Assembly: GCA_964019415.1 (NCBI GenBank) | Contig: OZ025874.1 | Location: forward strand, 5,125,092-5,189,091 | Direction: 5' to 3' | Length of the DNA stretch: 64,000 bases | Source of the DNA: Ianthella basta | Taxonomy: Eukaryota; Porifera; Demospongiae; Verongiida; Ianthellidae | In this document: positions 33,143 through 45,996 of the stretch, piece after piece | How positions within the stretch are numbered: position 1 is the first letter of the stretch | Layout of the letters: every line of letters begins with the position of its first letter | Translations under genes and position numbers: made by a program | The notes under the pieces: generated by a model | Told to the model about the DNA's origin: nothing | Seen by the model: only the letters and a program-made list of their open reading frames with translations | The model's database searches: none

Positions 33143-36100
33143 ATGTGTGTGTGTGTGTGTGTGTGCATGTGCATGTGTGCGTGTGTGGGTGGGTGCGTGT
33201 GTGTGCATGCATGCAAACATGCTTGGTGTGTAAACACATGTTGCTGGTGATTAGATGTGTGTTGATGTGGGTGGTGGCAGTCTGTGTGTGTTTGAGTAGT
33301 CTAAAGGAAGCATTGCTGTTTCGCTCATGGCACAGTACCATTTCACACACATGCACGCAAGTATGCGAGCAGGCCAATATACACACCTTTAGTTCACCTT
33401 GACTTATAGTCATAGCATGTGCTGACATATGTACACTATACCCAGTGTACGTACACGTACCAGTGTACTGCTGTACGTGTTGCCTCATTCAGGCTATCAA
33501 ACAATACACTGAGACCATTGAGACACTGAAGGGACAGTATCAGATCAAGGTAGCAGAACTTTGCAGGTATGTAATAGGTGTGTGTATGTACGTATTGCAT
33601 GTACGTATGTACGTACGTATGATCCTTGACTGGTTAGTACTATGTATAGTATGGGCCTTGTAGTGGTATGCGGATATGAGAGCATGTTGGTCTGTATTGA
33701 ATTGTGTGAATGCACCTGTGTTGAAACAGCGGTATGCAACACATCAATGTTTGTGTGTACGTATGTATACTATTGAAGAGTGAAAGGAAAACTGCTTTTT
33801 GATATTCCATTTGTTTGTGTATGTACAGTAGTTAAGTATAAGCACATGTGTAAAGGTACATCCTGTCAGTCCCCTTGCCAGTAAGACTGGGAATGGTCCA
33901 TAGCAGGCATATGCATACCGTATGGTGCCAAATTATTGATGAGCACTATTTTGCAGATTTCACAGATGAATCTTCAACTGGGAAAATTGCACCCTGCGAA
34001 TTGTGTAGAATACATTAGACCCATCAACAAATAGTTGCGTGCTTTAGAATCTTCATGCAGCTTTGTTTGGAGCAACTGTTCAGGTACCATGTCTCTCCTC
34101 TGCTATTTTAGCACAGTTAGTGCAGATTAGAAGCTGCCAGTCCCCAAAGGTGTGCTCGCCAAAAACATGCCGTCATCAGTAATCTCTGCAACAAACACAG
34201 AGGTGAAGGGCATACTGAATGTACAGCACCTACCACGGAGTTGAAGAGGTATTGTATGCTAAGTTCGCAGATGAACAAAAGACTGACATAGCAAAGCGAT
34301 CAATTGCCCCACACTAATCTGTTTGCTAGTCATGCCCACACGATCACTCCACAATCAGCCCCTTCTGAAGCCTTCTGGTTGAAATGACACCGCATTATCA
34401 CACCTAATAGCTGCATAATAGTAACCTTTATGGAGGTGTGTGTTATTATTATCTACCTAGTAATGTAGGTGCACCCTAGTGCACCAGTTATTAATTGCTA
34501 GCCTGCATGTTTTATTGTTAGGATTTTAGTTTGTTTCAATCATCTATTATTATTATTATTATAGTATGCTATAGTTATTGTACCTAGTAATAACTACAAT
34601 AAAAAATGGCGGACACACGCGTATCTGCAGCTCTTGTGTTTGATGGAGTTTATGGCAATTTAGCCAGGTTAGGTCTTCCTATTCCTATAATGCTGAGCCT
34701 TCAATCACAACACCTCACACTGGAGAGCCCAATGTGGAATGCTAGATGTTCCCATGCTGGTTTCTCGGTGACCCTGTTCTGGCCCACATCAGGAAATGAG
34801 AAGAGAGACAAGAAGAGAAAGCGCACGAGGCATCGTAAGAAAACCACCCAAACCAAGGTTGGTCCTTCAGAGAAGGAAAAGGAAGATCCAGTGAGCACTG
34901 TAGAAGACCCTGTTCCTGCCACTACTCCAATCAACGCTCCTATCCGGACACCTCATCTTCCTCCTGACACACCAGCAGTCTGTAAGAGTAAGGACGGACA
35001 TTTAGCCACTGCTGGTTATGATGACGATGATTCTGACGACCCTGCTGTACTGGACAAGATTGTGCAATGTGGCCAAAATGTTTATGACAAGGTAGAATTT
35101 GTGATGGAAGAAGGGATTGGCCCAGCACTGAAGTTTGCTGACAAAGGAGATGGGATTGCTATGACTCCCATCAAGATGCCTAATCTTGATGATGATGAGA
35201 ATGAGATGGATGACGACAGGACAAAGAAGTATCACACACACAGTTTGTCTAATCTCCCATGGCCAGCTAGCTTATAGTTTAGTACAAGCAAAATAGCTAG
35301 CTACAGAAATCTAAACGCCACATGCTCACCTATCTAGCCCGATGCCAGATGAGCCTTGTCAACTTCCACCAGGTTTTCGAACTGTACGTAAGACCTGTGT
35401 TCTTAGGTACGCAGTTTCCTCCTTGGCCTGCTCCAGATCCTTCCTAGCTTGCTCCAGTTCAGCTTGGAGTGTGTCAACCTCCGTTGCACACTTAGCAACT
35501 CTCACCACAGCTGCAACACCCGACAAACTTCTCTCCTGCGGTGCGGAACGAGTCTTGACTGTGGCACTCCAAGCAAATACTGATGGTACTGCCTCGCGTT
35601 TCAGGCGATGCATTTTTGGCTTGATCCCACCACTTCCTTGTCGTGAGCCAGTGGAAAAGTCGGCAGCAGTGAAATGAGCGCAACAGACAGCTGTAGACGA
35701 AGTGATTTTGAAGTGTTGTCCTACGTCATGCCTGATAGCCACGAGACAACGTTTCCTCAGGTCTTCATTCGCTAGAAAGCTGTGAAAAGACAAGTCGGGA
35801 CACTTGTCACGATGGTTGCTGCAGTTTGGCATGCAGCAGTGGTCATGCGCTGGCATTCTGCTACTGACTGGATGAAAGAGACCAGAGGCCACGAAACAAG
35901 CTTAGCAAGAAGTACATAGAAACACTTTCCAACAGACCCACTGCAATAATAAAATGGCTCACCCAAAAGGAGCTTGCCCTGTTTAGGCATGCCATTTTAT
36001 TATGCAATCAGTCTATTTAGAAGATGCAGGCCTATATTTAGAGCTGGCATTAAGTAAAAAACTTAACAACAATAGCAATTGTTATTGCTTATAGCCTATT

Positions 36101-39100
36101 ACCAAACTTCACTAGCCAAATAGCCAAAAGCTCCACTTGCCTAAAGGAGATTATAAGTATGTCTGCCCCTAGCCACAATGGATTCTTTTCAGCAATTCTT
36201 ATTACATCATAATAAGCACTAAGGCAACTGTGCTGACTCTGCAATAATTACTTCATGACAAAGGTCGCTAGGCTATGATCTACAGAAAATATTTCCGCAA
36301 AAACCTGTGGAAGGCCAACCCGCGAAGATTGTGTTCCTTGAAAATTTGGCACCATACAGTAGTACGTACATACTGTATGTAAGTATTATTTCATTTGCAG
36401 TATGTGCAGTGGAAGTGTATTGATCCAATGTGTCTGCACAGTTGAAAGCTAATGATCCTTCTCTTCTCTTGCAGGTCAAGTTCATTTAATGAGTCAGAGC
36501 AGGTTCCTGGCTACCAGGATTTTGTAACACCTGGTCAGTCTGGCAGTGGGAAGCTGAAACGAAAGCTGCCTGTGGTGAGGAAGCAGAGGCTTGAGTCTAA
36601 TGACCAAGGTATGTAGGTAGGAATCACCTTCAGCAATCTGCATACACACTGAATTGTGAATGTAGTTTTCATGGCCATCAGTATTTGGTTTGACTGAGGA
36701 AAATCAGCATAAAATTAGGTGGCCACACATTGACTTAGCATACACGTATGTATGTACGTACAGTAAACATGCTTGTATCTATACAGTATGTCACTAGAAA
36801 TCATCTTGCAGTGTAGCAAACCCTGCACATTCTGGTTGGTATACATTTATGTATGTAGTAGGTAGAGTATTAACTCAACTTTTGTATACATGCACATTAT
36901 GCTTTCTTTATGCTTGTACTATGAATGTGCCATGGCAGAGTGTGCATGGGGCCCTGTAGTGCAAACCTTCTGCATCCATCCAAGGAAGTAGCTCTATGCC
37001 TGTACTATGCATATAGATGTAACTCAACACAGCCACCCACATGTCATGTTCTACTGCCTGCAGCCGGTTTTGAAGCCACTCTTGAGGCTCCTCCGCGAGT
37101 ACTCTCTCCAACTTTCCCATCTGACTACACGGGGATGAAGTTGCCTAGCAACAAAAAGAGCTTGGCTTTGGAGAGGAAGAAGAGGGGAGAAGGGCAGAGT
37201 GCAGATCATGGGGAGGAGGAGTGAGTTGGGCATTTGATGGTGTGTGGATGTGCAGGGCGTGTAGAGACTGAGTGTGTGGAGGTACGCACGTAGGAGAGGT
37301 AGGGGGGGGGGGGTTCGGAGGGGGTGGAGAAGTACTATAGGGGTAAGGGGTACGTGGGGAGCATGGTGTTTGTTTGGGGATCACTGTACACCTCATTCAT
37401 GTAATCATTGCTGTATAATTTTGAGTCATTATTAGAGGTCCAGGTGTGAGGTTATGGTGACTGACACTCTCTGGGAACACCATTATGAAGTGCATGTGTA
37501 TACATAGGGTGTAATGTGATGTTATTGTTAACATGTGTGCGTAATAATGGCACATGTGTCTTGCTTGTGCATACGCATTAGTGTGCTGTGGTGGTTGCTT
37601 TAATATGCATTGTACTGGACATACCTACCTATGTATGCACTTTAATGGACAGGTACTCTGATGAGTATGAAGATGATTTACTGGAAGGAGGTGCAAGTAC
37701 GTATGCCATGCCTGTGCAGTGCACACTGCTCCTAGTGCCTGTTACTTCACATGCTGTTTGTGTGTAATGTACATACGTATGTAGTGTGCATGTGCATAGC
37801 GTAGAGCTACAGTACCTGTGCAGTTTGTATGTATACATGTATTCTGTTGACCTGTGTGAGGGGCTGGTTGCAGTGACAGCTCTACGCTTTCAATGCGTAC
37901 ATGCGCCCATGTTCTTTTATGCATGCGTATTATGTGGTGTCGCATATACGGACATATGTAGCAATGGTTGTTGTGATTTTATAGTGAAACTATTATTTAT
38001 CAATCTGGTGTAGAGTGCTGGAGTGAGTCTGGTGTATGTATAGTCCAGTCTTACATATGTAGCAATGTACTGTGTGTATGTGGTGTATTGTGATGCAAGA
38101 TCTGTTTGTGGCCATTGTGTCCTCTCTGCTGCACTGTTGTGTGTTGCTTGAGCACTGACTGATGCTGCTCCTTGCTGCTTGTAGGTTTGCAAAATGTTTT
38201 GATTGAGAACGAAGAGCTGTTGAGTGAGAAGAATGAGTTGGCAAGGGAACTAAGGGAGATCCAGGGCAAGATGAAGGAAGTCAGCAAGTGAGTGCACTGT
38301 ATGCACTTGGATATTGACACAGGTATTTACAGTGCCCGTGAAACGTTTGCAGTACGTTCCGCAGAGACCCTAACCCATAGGTATACCTAACCTGTAGTAA
38401 GTACATACTTCGTTGTGTGGTATGGTGGGGAAGCCACCCATGTGGCATACCATGGAGTGGTCAACTGCGAATGTTACTCCGAAGTGGCATGATTGAGGTG
38501 TGTTAGTGAGGCTCTACCCATATCTCAAACATAGTGCGTCGTGGATATCACCTTTATGAAAGTAGAAGCTGTGTTCTTCCAAGGGGAGTGCTGTCAGCCA
38601 TGAGGATGAGCCTCTCTCAGTGGCAAGATCGACAGAATGCTGTTGCTGAGGGGGAAGTTTGTCGTAGAGAACTTTGGCAGTTTCCTCTTGCCTCTGTCTG
38701 TTTGATTGACGGATGGTTTTCTTGATGTTTTTCACATTGTCCAGCCAATCAGACATTGTCTACAGCCATGTCTGAATCTTGTGTAGCTATCAGAGCCACA
38801 AGGGGCAGGGTTAGCTGTTCAGAGGCAGAAAAGGTATGGAGGGGGAATTTTTGCCGGGTTGGTCAAACCCATTCCACCAAGTCACGCTGGAAGGCCAAGG
38901 AGCACGTTCCAGGTCAGAGCAAGCAGTGCATACAGTGAGAGCTGGGATCAAGACTTGCTGGATAGCAGTTTCCAATGGGAGCATCTAGTCCTTGATATTG
39001 AGTATCATCCTAGAGAGGTACAACCAGCTACTGGATGTACTATGTGTAAAGGCAGCATAAGCTGCATGTGGTTGGGTTTTGACTATTTCAGCCAACTGAA

Positions 39101-42100
39101 GTATCTCCTGGACCCAAGATTGCACCTTGTTGGAAACTTATTCCTCGGTGAAAGCCCTGGAGCCAAGGTCTACTCCAAGATGTCATGTACGTACATATAC
39201 TGATGCTATGGAGGGCAGCTTGCCTACATAGTGGAATCAAGTGGCAAGCAGCGAAGGCACTTAAGCTAGCTGGGTGTACGTAGGTAGTGCATATGCACCG
39301 ACCCACATCTGCCAAAGCTGAGCATAAGTCATGAGAGGCTGGTCCACAGGAGGAGCGTAGACGTTTCCAAGCATGAGCATCAAGTCCTGATAGGCCTGCA
39401 GCGCCACTGGTGTGTGGAGGATCGCTGCTGCAACCAGACGGTCCAGAAAGATTGGGTTGATTGGTCCAGGAGTGCTGCTCAATAAGGACCTTCCTCAGGT
39501 TGTTTTCCTATGGGATGCTTGTCAGTTAGGATGTCCCAGGTAGTGCATAGCTGTGATTCACCACCATTTCTGGCTGCTTCTGGGACAAGGTCATCCAAAC
39601 TCAAAACTCCACCTGATGTGTTCTGAGATAGGTATCTCAATGCATTCTGTATCTTCCCCTGTAACATCAGCCAACTGAAGTTGTGAGCAATTGCATCATC
39701 ATCATTAGGTCTGTTTTCAGAAGATATTTCTGGATGCAACAACCTTCCTCAAGGAGTGATTGAATATCTCCCTTTTGCCATAAATGAAACCTCCTATTCA
39801 GGTGGTTAACATATCCTGTAACTGTAACTACGCCTGTAGGTAGCAGAATGTACTACGCCTGTACCTGTAAATGCATGCTCGTAGCTGTTAACAAGTACTC
39901 ACGTATCGCTACACGCATGAAGCCTGTAGTATGCTAACCTTTTCCTGCAATGTACCATACTTTGCAGTGGTTCACACAGCTGTTTTTGCTGTGTTGCTTT
40001 CATGTGCCCATCTGCAGTGAGGCTAGTTCTATGGAGACAGCATATCGCATGGTGCAGTCAGACAATGACGCTCTACAGTCCCGCCTCCATACACTGGAGG
40101 ACGAGCTCAAGACAGTCAAGAGAGAGCTACAAGAGGCCAGAGACCTGCTCACAGAAGATGCAGACATTCAGACAGGACGGCCCAGGACTGAGTCGGTAAG
40201 CACTAGTTGTAGAATTACGTATGTACATATTTACATGTTTGGTGGCTGTTGTCAGTCTTGCATTGAAAGGACAGGGGACATATTTGTGTAGTAACATTCT
40301 CAATTTCTCATTACATTGAGTATGTAGTTCATCATGTCATTCATTGCTCCATGGTGTCTCCTTCCTTTCATCTGTGCTGTCATTGTACGTACGTATCTTA
40401 GGAGTCAGGTGAGGGAGGTCGGCGATTGGAGTGGGCCCGCTTGCTGAAGGAGCGGAATGAGTACAAGGAGAAGTACTACTCACTGCTGGACCAGGTGAAG
40501 CTCAATGATGAGCTCAGCCTCTTCAAGAGCAAGCCCAAACGATCCCGGTGGCTTGACTAGTGAGTGATAGTGATGGAGGGTCTCATGGATGTGTCTTAAT
40601 GCATGTATGCTGCCTCACCTGTATTGAGAATACATACATGCTGTGCTCATGCTCATCGTCATTGAGATCACACATGCACGCACACACGCGCACACACACG
40701 CGCGCACACACACAAGTACATACATATATGCTTTCACCTGTCATCAAACATTGTAGTGTTGTTTCATGCACTTGTGACTCTGCAGTCTAGTTGCGATTGT
40801 GAGTCCAGCCAAGCGCCGTGAGATGGAGCAGGCCTCAGTCACCCCGCAGCGTAGACTGCTGATGGGCACAAACCGAATGCCTGGAGCAGACACTTCCGAT
40901 GATGAGGAGGATGGGTGAGGACAGAAGGGAGATAGTGTAGGGGCAGGTGGTAGGAGATGGAGGGGGGAGGAGAGGTGAGAGAGTACGGTACATGCCACAA
41001 ATACTTCCATACAACTGCAAGTGTGCCATGTAGGTTTCTGCAAAGCTATGTAAGGTAGATAACAGGTTTCAGCAAGCCTTCCTGTATCAGAATAGCCTTG
41101 GTACCATCACAGAGCAATGCAGAACGTTCATAAGGTACCTACAGAGCTATTGCACAAGGTTTGTCATTGAATGTTCCAAAGGTACGTAAGTACAGTACGT
41201 AGGTACCGCCGTTCACAAGCTATTTGAAATGAATTTTCTGGCCTCCTCTTCACTTACTCACCGAAGTGCTCCATGGCACAGACATTCGTAGAAAAGGCAC
41301 AAACGTTTCATGGTTTGGTATTTGTCCATAGCAAACTTCTGCCGTCTTCACTGAAATCCAGTAATCTGTACATACGTAACTTGTGACTTGTACCTTATAT
41401 GGTGTACTGTACACAGCTGTCAATTAATGGTTGATTATGCTTGCTGTAGCATGAGTAGGTATGTTTATGCTGTATGATGAGACTGTGTACAGTATGTTAA
41501 GGGCAGTAGTTGCTACATGCTCACTGGAATGTTCTTCCATGAACACTTTTGTTATTTTGCCTTTAGTGGTGGCCACTCCCATCAGTTCAGTGTCAAGAAG
41601 ATTATCATTCCCACACTGAGGAATGTGCCGAAAAGAGAAGGTAAGAGTGAGGGCAGGTCTTTTCTTCTAGTACAATACGTCTTTTAATGGTAGGAACTAG
41701 GTTCATTAAGCAGCCTGTATACTCATGTCAGCTCTTTCAAGTTGATATCCAGTCTCAGCTCAGGAATGTCTACGTACAGCAGGACACTTCTCGTTGCACT
41801 TATCTACAGTATGTACATGTGTATAGCTGTTAGAGACAGCATACTGTCAACTCTCCTCCCAATCAGAATCTAATCTCACTAGGTTTTGTTTATTTCATCC
41901 TTTCTTCTCTGACTTCCTGCAGCCTCTCCTTATCCTCCTTCCTCACTCCTCTCTCCTTGCAGACATGCTCACATCAGCGGCTTACTGGTTCTTTCAGAGC
42001 CAGTTCTCCCTCTCATCGCGTGATATCCCCTCTCCCAAGTTTGGTGGGGAAAACCTTGGCCCTAATGTCAGCATACTGCGACCAGTGTCTTACCAGGAGG

Positions 42101-44311
42101 AAGGAGCTCAGGTGAGCCCTATGGCTAATGTATCGGGAGGTGGTGCAATGAAATTGGGGCCAACACTAAGATATGCTTTGAACTGTGCATTGTAAATTGT
42201 TTGCATGAGAATGGGCATTAAGCTACAGTGTGCTGTATACATACTGAATTGCTAGTCTCATGAGCCAGATTGCTGAGCAATCGCGAAAACAGTCTGGCCA
42301 CATGAGCCAGCTTTCCATGGCCAAGAATGGTAAAATGACTGTGCAGTACATTTTGTGTGATTAGTCTAAATTCTAATTGTCATTGCTGGCCTGAGTTGTG
42401 TGCTGCAAGCATACGTATGTACGTTTTTCTGGTTGTAACGGGCAAGGAGGAGGCTGAACAGTCTATCTGCTGTACATGCTCTTCAGACGCAGCAAACTAC
42501 GTAGTAGCAGCGACAAATGCTGCTGGGTGCTGACGCAATTGTGTTCAGATCTTGCACACACTTTCATTTGGCCGAGAAGTTAGTGTGTCCAAAGGAATAG
42601 GTCAGTGTAAAAGAAACTGAGTTGGAGGAAGCCTTGAAGATTTCTTTTAAAGAAGGCTGTCGAAGCCCTCATTCTCCCTAAAACGCCGACCCAGCCCAGG
42701 AAACCCCTACTCATGCAAGGGCTAAGAGATGGCCAACTTTGTGCCCTTCACTATCAAATGAAGAAGGCTAAGAATGGCACCATTGCTGTCTTGTCCCAGC
42801 CAAATAGGATGTTGCTAAATTGCAATGCTGCCATCTGATTGGGTGGCATACCTCATGCAAGTCACAGAAAGCTGAACAAACTGTTTTGCAGCTTGTGTTT
42901 GTATAGCAGTTTGGCCTGTGAAGTTACTGAATGGCACGGTAGAATTCATCAGTATTTCATCAGTATCGGTGTGTATACTACTTATTCAGTTGGCTGGACT
43001 TGGCACCATAGTAGAGAGCAGCTCTGCAGTAGTCTTCTTCCATTTCTGATGACTTGGATCGAAAGCATGAGACATATACATACATCCTGTACACACCTGT
43101 ACCGCTATCTTACACTGCATTTCCTTACATGTACAGGCACTTCTGATACCACTGCTCTCCCACTCTCCCTAAAGGTCTTGTGTGCTGCTGCTGTCAACAC
43201 AGCCATGTTCTTCAGTGACCATGTTCATGCTGTCAAAGTGAGCAAGGAGTCAGATGTCTCCACTGCGACAGAGGAGGACAAGACCATGTCCCTCCTCTGG
43301 GTTTGCACTGGAGTGACCAATCTCTCAAAGGTAAGGGATACCAAGGGAAGAGAGATGTACCAAATAGTACATACATACATACATGCAAGTCCGGCTGAGT
43401 CGGTGTAGGATGTAAGAGTGTATGGGTGATCCCAAACAACCAGCTGACATACATATGCATGGGCTTGACAAGACATGCATTACAGATATGTACATGTGTA
43501 CATGTACGTATAGTGTTTGTGTGTACTTACTACATATATGCATGCAGATGTACTTAAGTGATTAATTCACAGCAGAGTTGAGCTTGCCTGTTCTTTGAGG
43601 ACTAGTCTGCTCCTTCCACTTCCCCTGTACAGGTCAGTGTGGTGGATGCTGGTGGAGTGGGTGATGTTGTTGAGACATTCCCTGTTGCATCCGATACCAT
43701 CAAATGCATAGCCGCTGTGCCGGAGTTCAATGAACAGGACCCAGAGGTCTTAGCCAGTGAGTGTAGTGAGCTAGTATTCGCATTGTCTGCAGGACCCTTT
43801 GGCTGTAAGACCATCTCTGTAACCCTACCCCTGTACAAAGTCCCTAAAGGTGATGTGTATGATCACCCATTACAGTACATTTCCAATGCATTTGCACTAT
43901 AGTCCTGTTTCAGACCTGTGTGTATGTACTGGACTAACCACTGCTCACCTGCAGTACATGCGTAGTACATGCTGTATGTACATATACCACAAGGCAATCT
44001 CCACTGCTGTCTCCTCAGGTGTGTCCACAGCTCGTCACAAGCCACAGGAGACTACAGATCGTCCATCCTCTCGTCTGGCAACTATGTGGATTGGAAGCGT
44101 GTCATCTGTGTAAGTGTGTAATTTGGGAATGGTTAAATAGGAGGTCCAATTGTGATACAGAATGTACTGATAGGTCTGTTTTATGGATACAGTATGGCAC
44201 GTACGTACTGTATATGTACATTGCACTGTTTTGTACATGTACCTGGGAGCCACACATGATGTCCCAGTGTAACTGATTGCAGTGATATGGACTACTACGT
44301 ATGTATGTACA

Positions 44312-44359
<48 letters not shown>

Positions 44360-45932
44360 CCCTTGTAGCTTGTATGTGCACTCAGCAGTGGCCATGTGGA
44401 AGAGGTGCCTCCATGCGGACAAGCTTCCAGCAGCCATCATAGCCATTACGTGAGGGAGTGGACTCACACAAATACACACACACACACTCTTCTCAAGCAC
44501 TCACACTGCACAATGACACCCACATGTGCACTACACACACACTTTACTAATACAGTGTGTATATTAAAGGTATAACAATCATACTGTCTGCATAAAGAGC
44601 CCAGAGGAGGCTGTTCTACAGACAGTGTATGGCTTGTATTGGCCTATCCTTCAAACTCTGCTAAGAGAAACAAAAGCCTTCTCATTCTTAGCGTTGTCTG
44701 AAGTACTTGTCTGCTCTTATCACACCATGATGTTATAGATCTGTGACAGTGCCCTATGTGGTCTCTTCCCTATAGACACTCCAAGGGGAAAGTGTTCATC
44801 CTTCTGAATAACGGCAGTGTTGCTGTCTTCAAAAGATTTCAAGGTTCACCATATACGTGCATCACATCTAGGCATCATTGCAGTAGCAGTACGGCTTTCT
44901 TTCTGCGCTACGTATGTGACAATGTTATTCAAATGATTAGGAAGCAGTTTGCACTTCAAAAGTTCAAGAACAGTGTTTTAACTGCAGTTGAATGCTGTGA
45001 CATCTTATGTATGCATGTATACCCAGCTGGTTATGCCTTGTATGTACCTGTATGTATGGGTATGCTGTGTAGCAAGTAGTGCCACCTGTATGCTGCTACT
45101 ACATACACCATATACAACTCCTATACATACTTACATATGCATACGTATGTGTACTGTGTGTCTGTGTGTGTGCAGATGGAGAATGGGACTTTGACAATTA
45201 TTCCACTGTGATGCTGGGTCAGCGCAAGGAGTTGCCAGTGACATCCCTTGCTGCTGTCAACTACAACGTGTGGTGTGGCACAGGCAACTATGTCCATGTG
45301 GTGGGAGGGAGCTCTCTAAAGATGGAAGTGAGCTGGACAGAGTAGGGTAACGTGTAGGGGAACAGAATAGGGTGTGTACAGTATTGATGGCTGAGGCAAT
45401 ACAGTATGTGGGAGGTGTGTGAGGCCCTCCAGCTGTATATTGTGTTTAATTGTATTGTTATACAGTATGTACATGCAATGTACAGTTTGTACCTTTGCCC
45501 ATTTGCCACAAGTATTGATATGGCAATCACATATGACTACAGTAGCAAGAGTAATGGTGTCTGGGCAGGACTGCATGTGGTCTGTACATACAGTACAGTA
45601 TGTAAATATGTAGGTACGTATGTATGTAAGTTGCTGTTGGTGAGTACCTGCTCTGTCCCTGTTGTAGGCTGCCTTCATTGTTCACCCCCGCAAGAAGAGC
45701 GAGATCACTCAGATGATCAGTGTCGGTGATGGTGTGTGGGTGTCCATCAAGTATGACTCCACCATTCGGCTCTTCCATGCCTCCTCCTTCCAGCACATGC
45801 AGGACCTGGACATCAGCCCACCCATACACAGGATGCTGGGTGGGTGGGGGAGTATTTCCTGACTCCTATGTGCATGTACAGTACACAGGAGGGTACACAC
45901 ACGTGCACACACACACACACACACACACACGT

Positions 45933-45996
<64 letters not shown>

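Noticed and set aside
35002..35241. Minus-strand ORFs opposite the intron-3 plus ORF
   Set aside because: They are shadows of the acidic Asp-rich plus-strand coding sequence (runs of Ile-Ile and His) with no features of their own.
41965..42195. Independent 76-codon gene
   Set aside because: It is JIP exon 12 (41963-42111) read through its GTGAGC donor into the intron.
43136..43174. Earlier acceptor (TACAG at about 43136) for JIP exon 13
   Set aside because: It would put the exon out of phase with exon 12 and lead to a stop; the AAAG acceptor ending 43174 after a pyrimidine tract keeps phase and the conserved propeller sequence.
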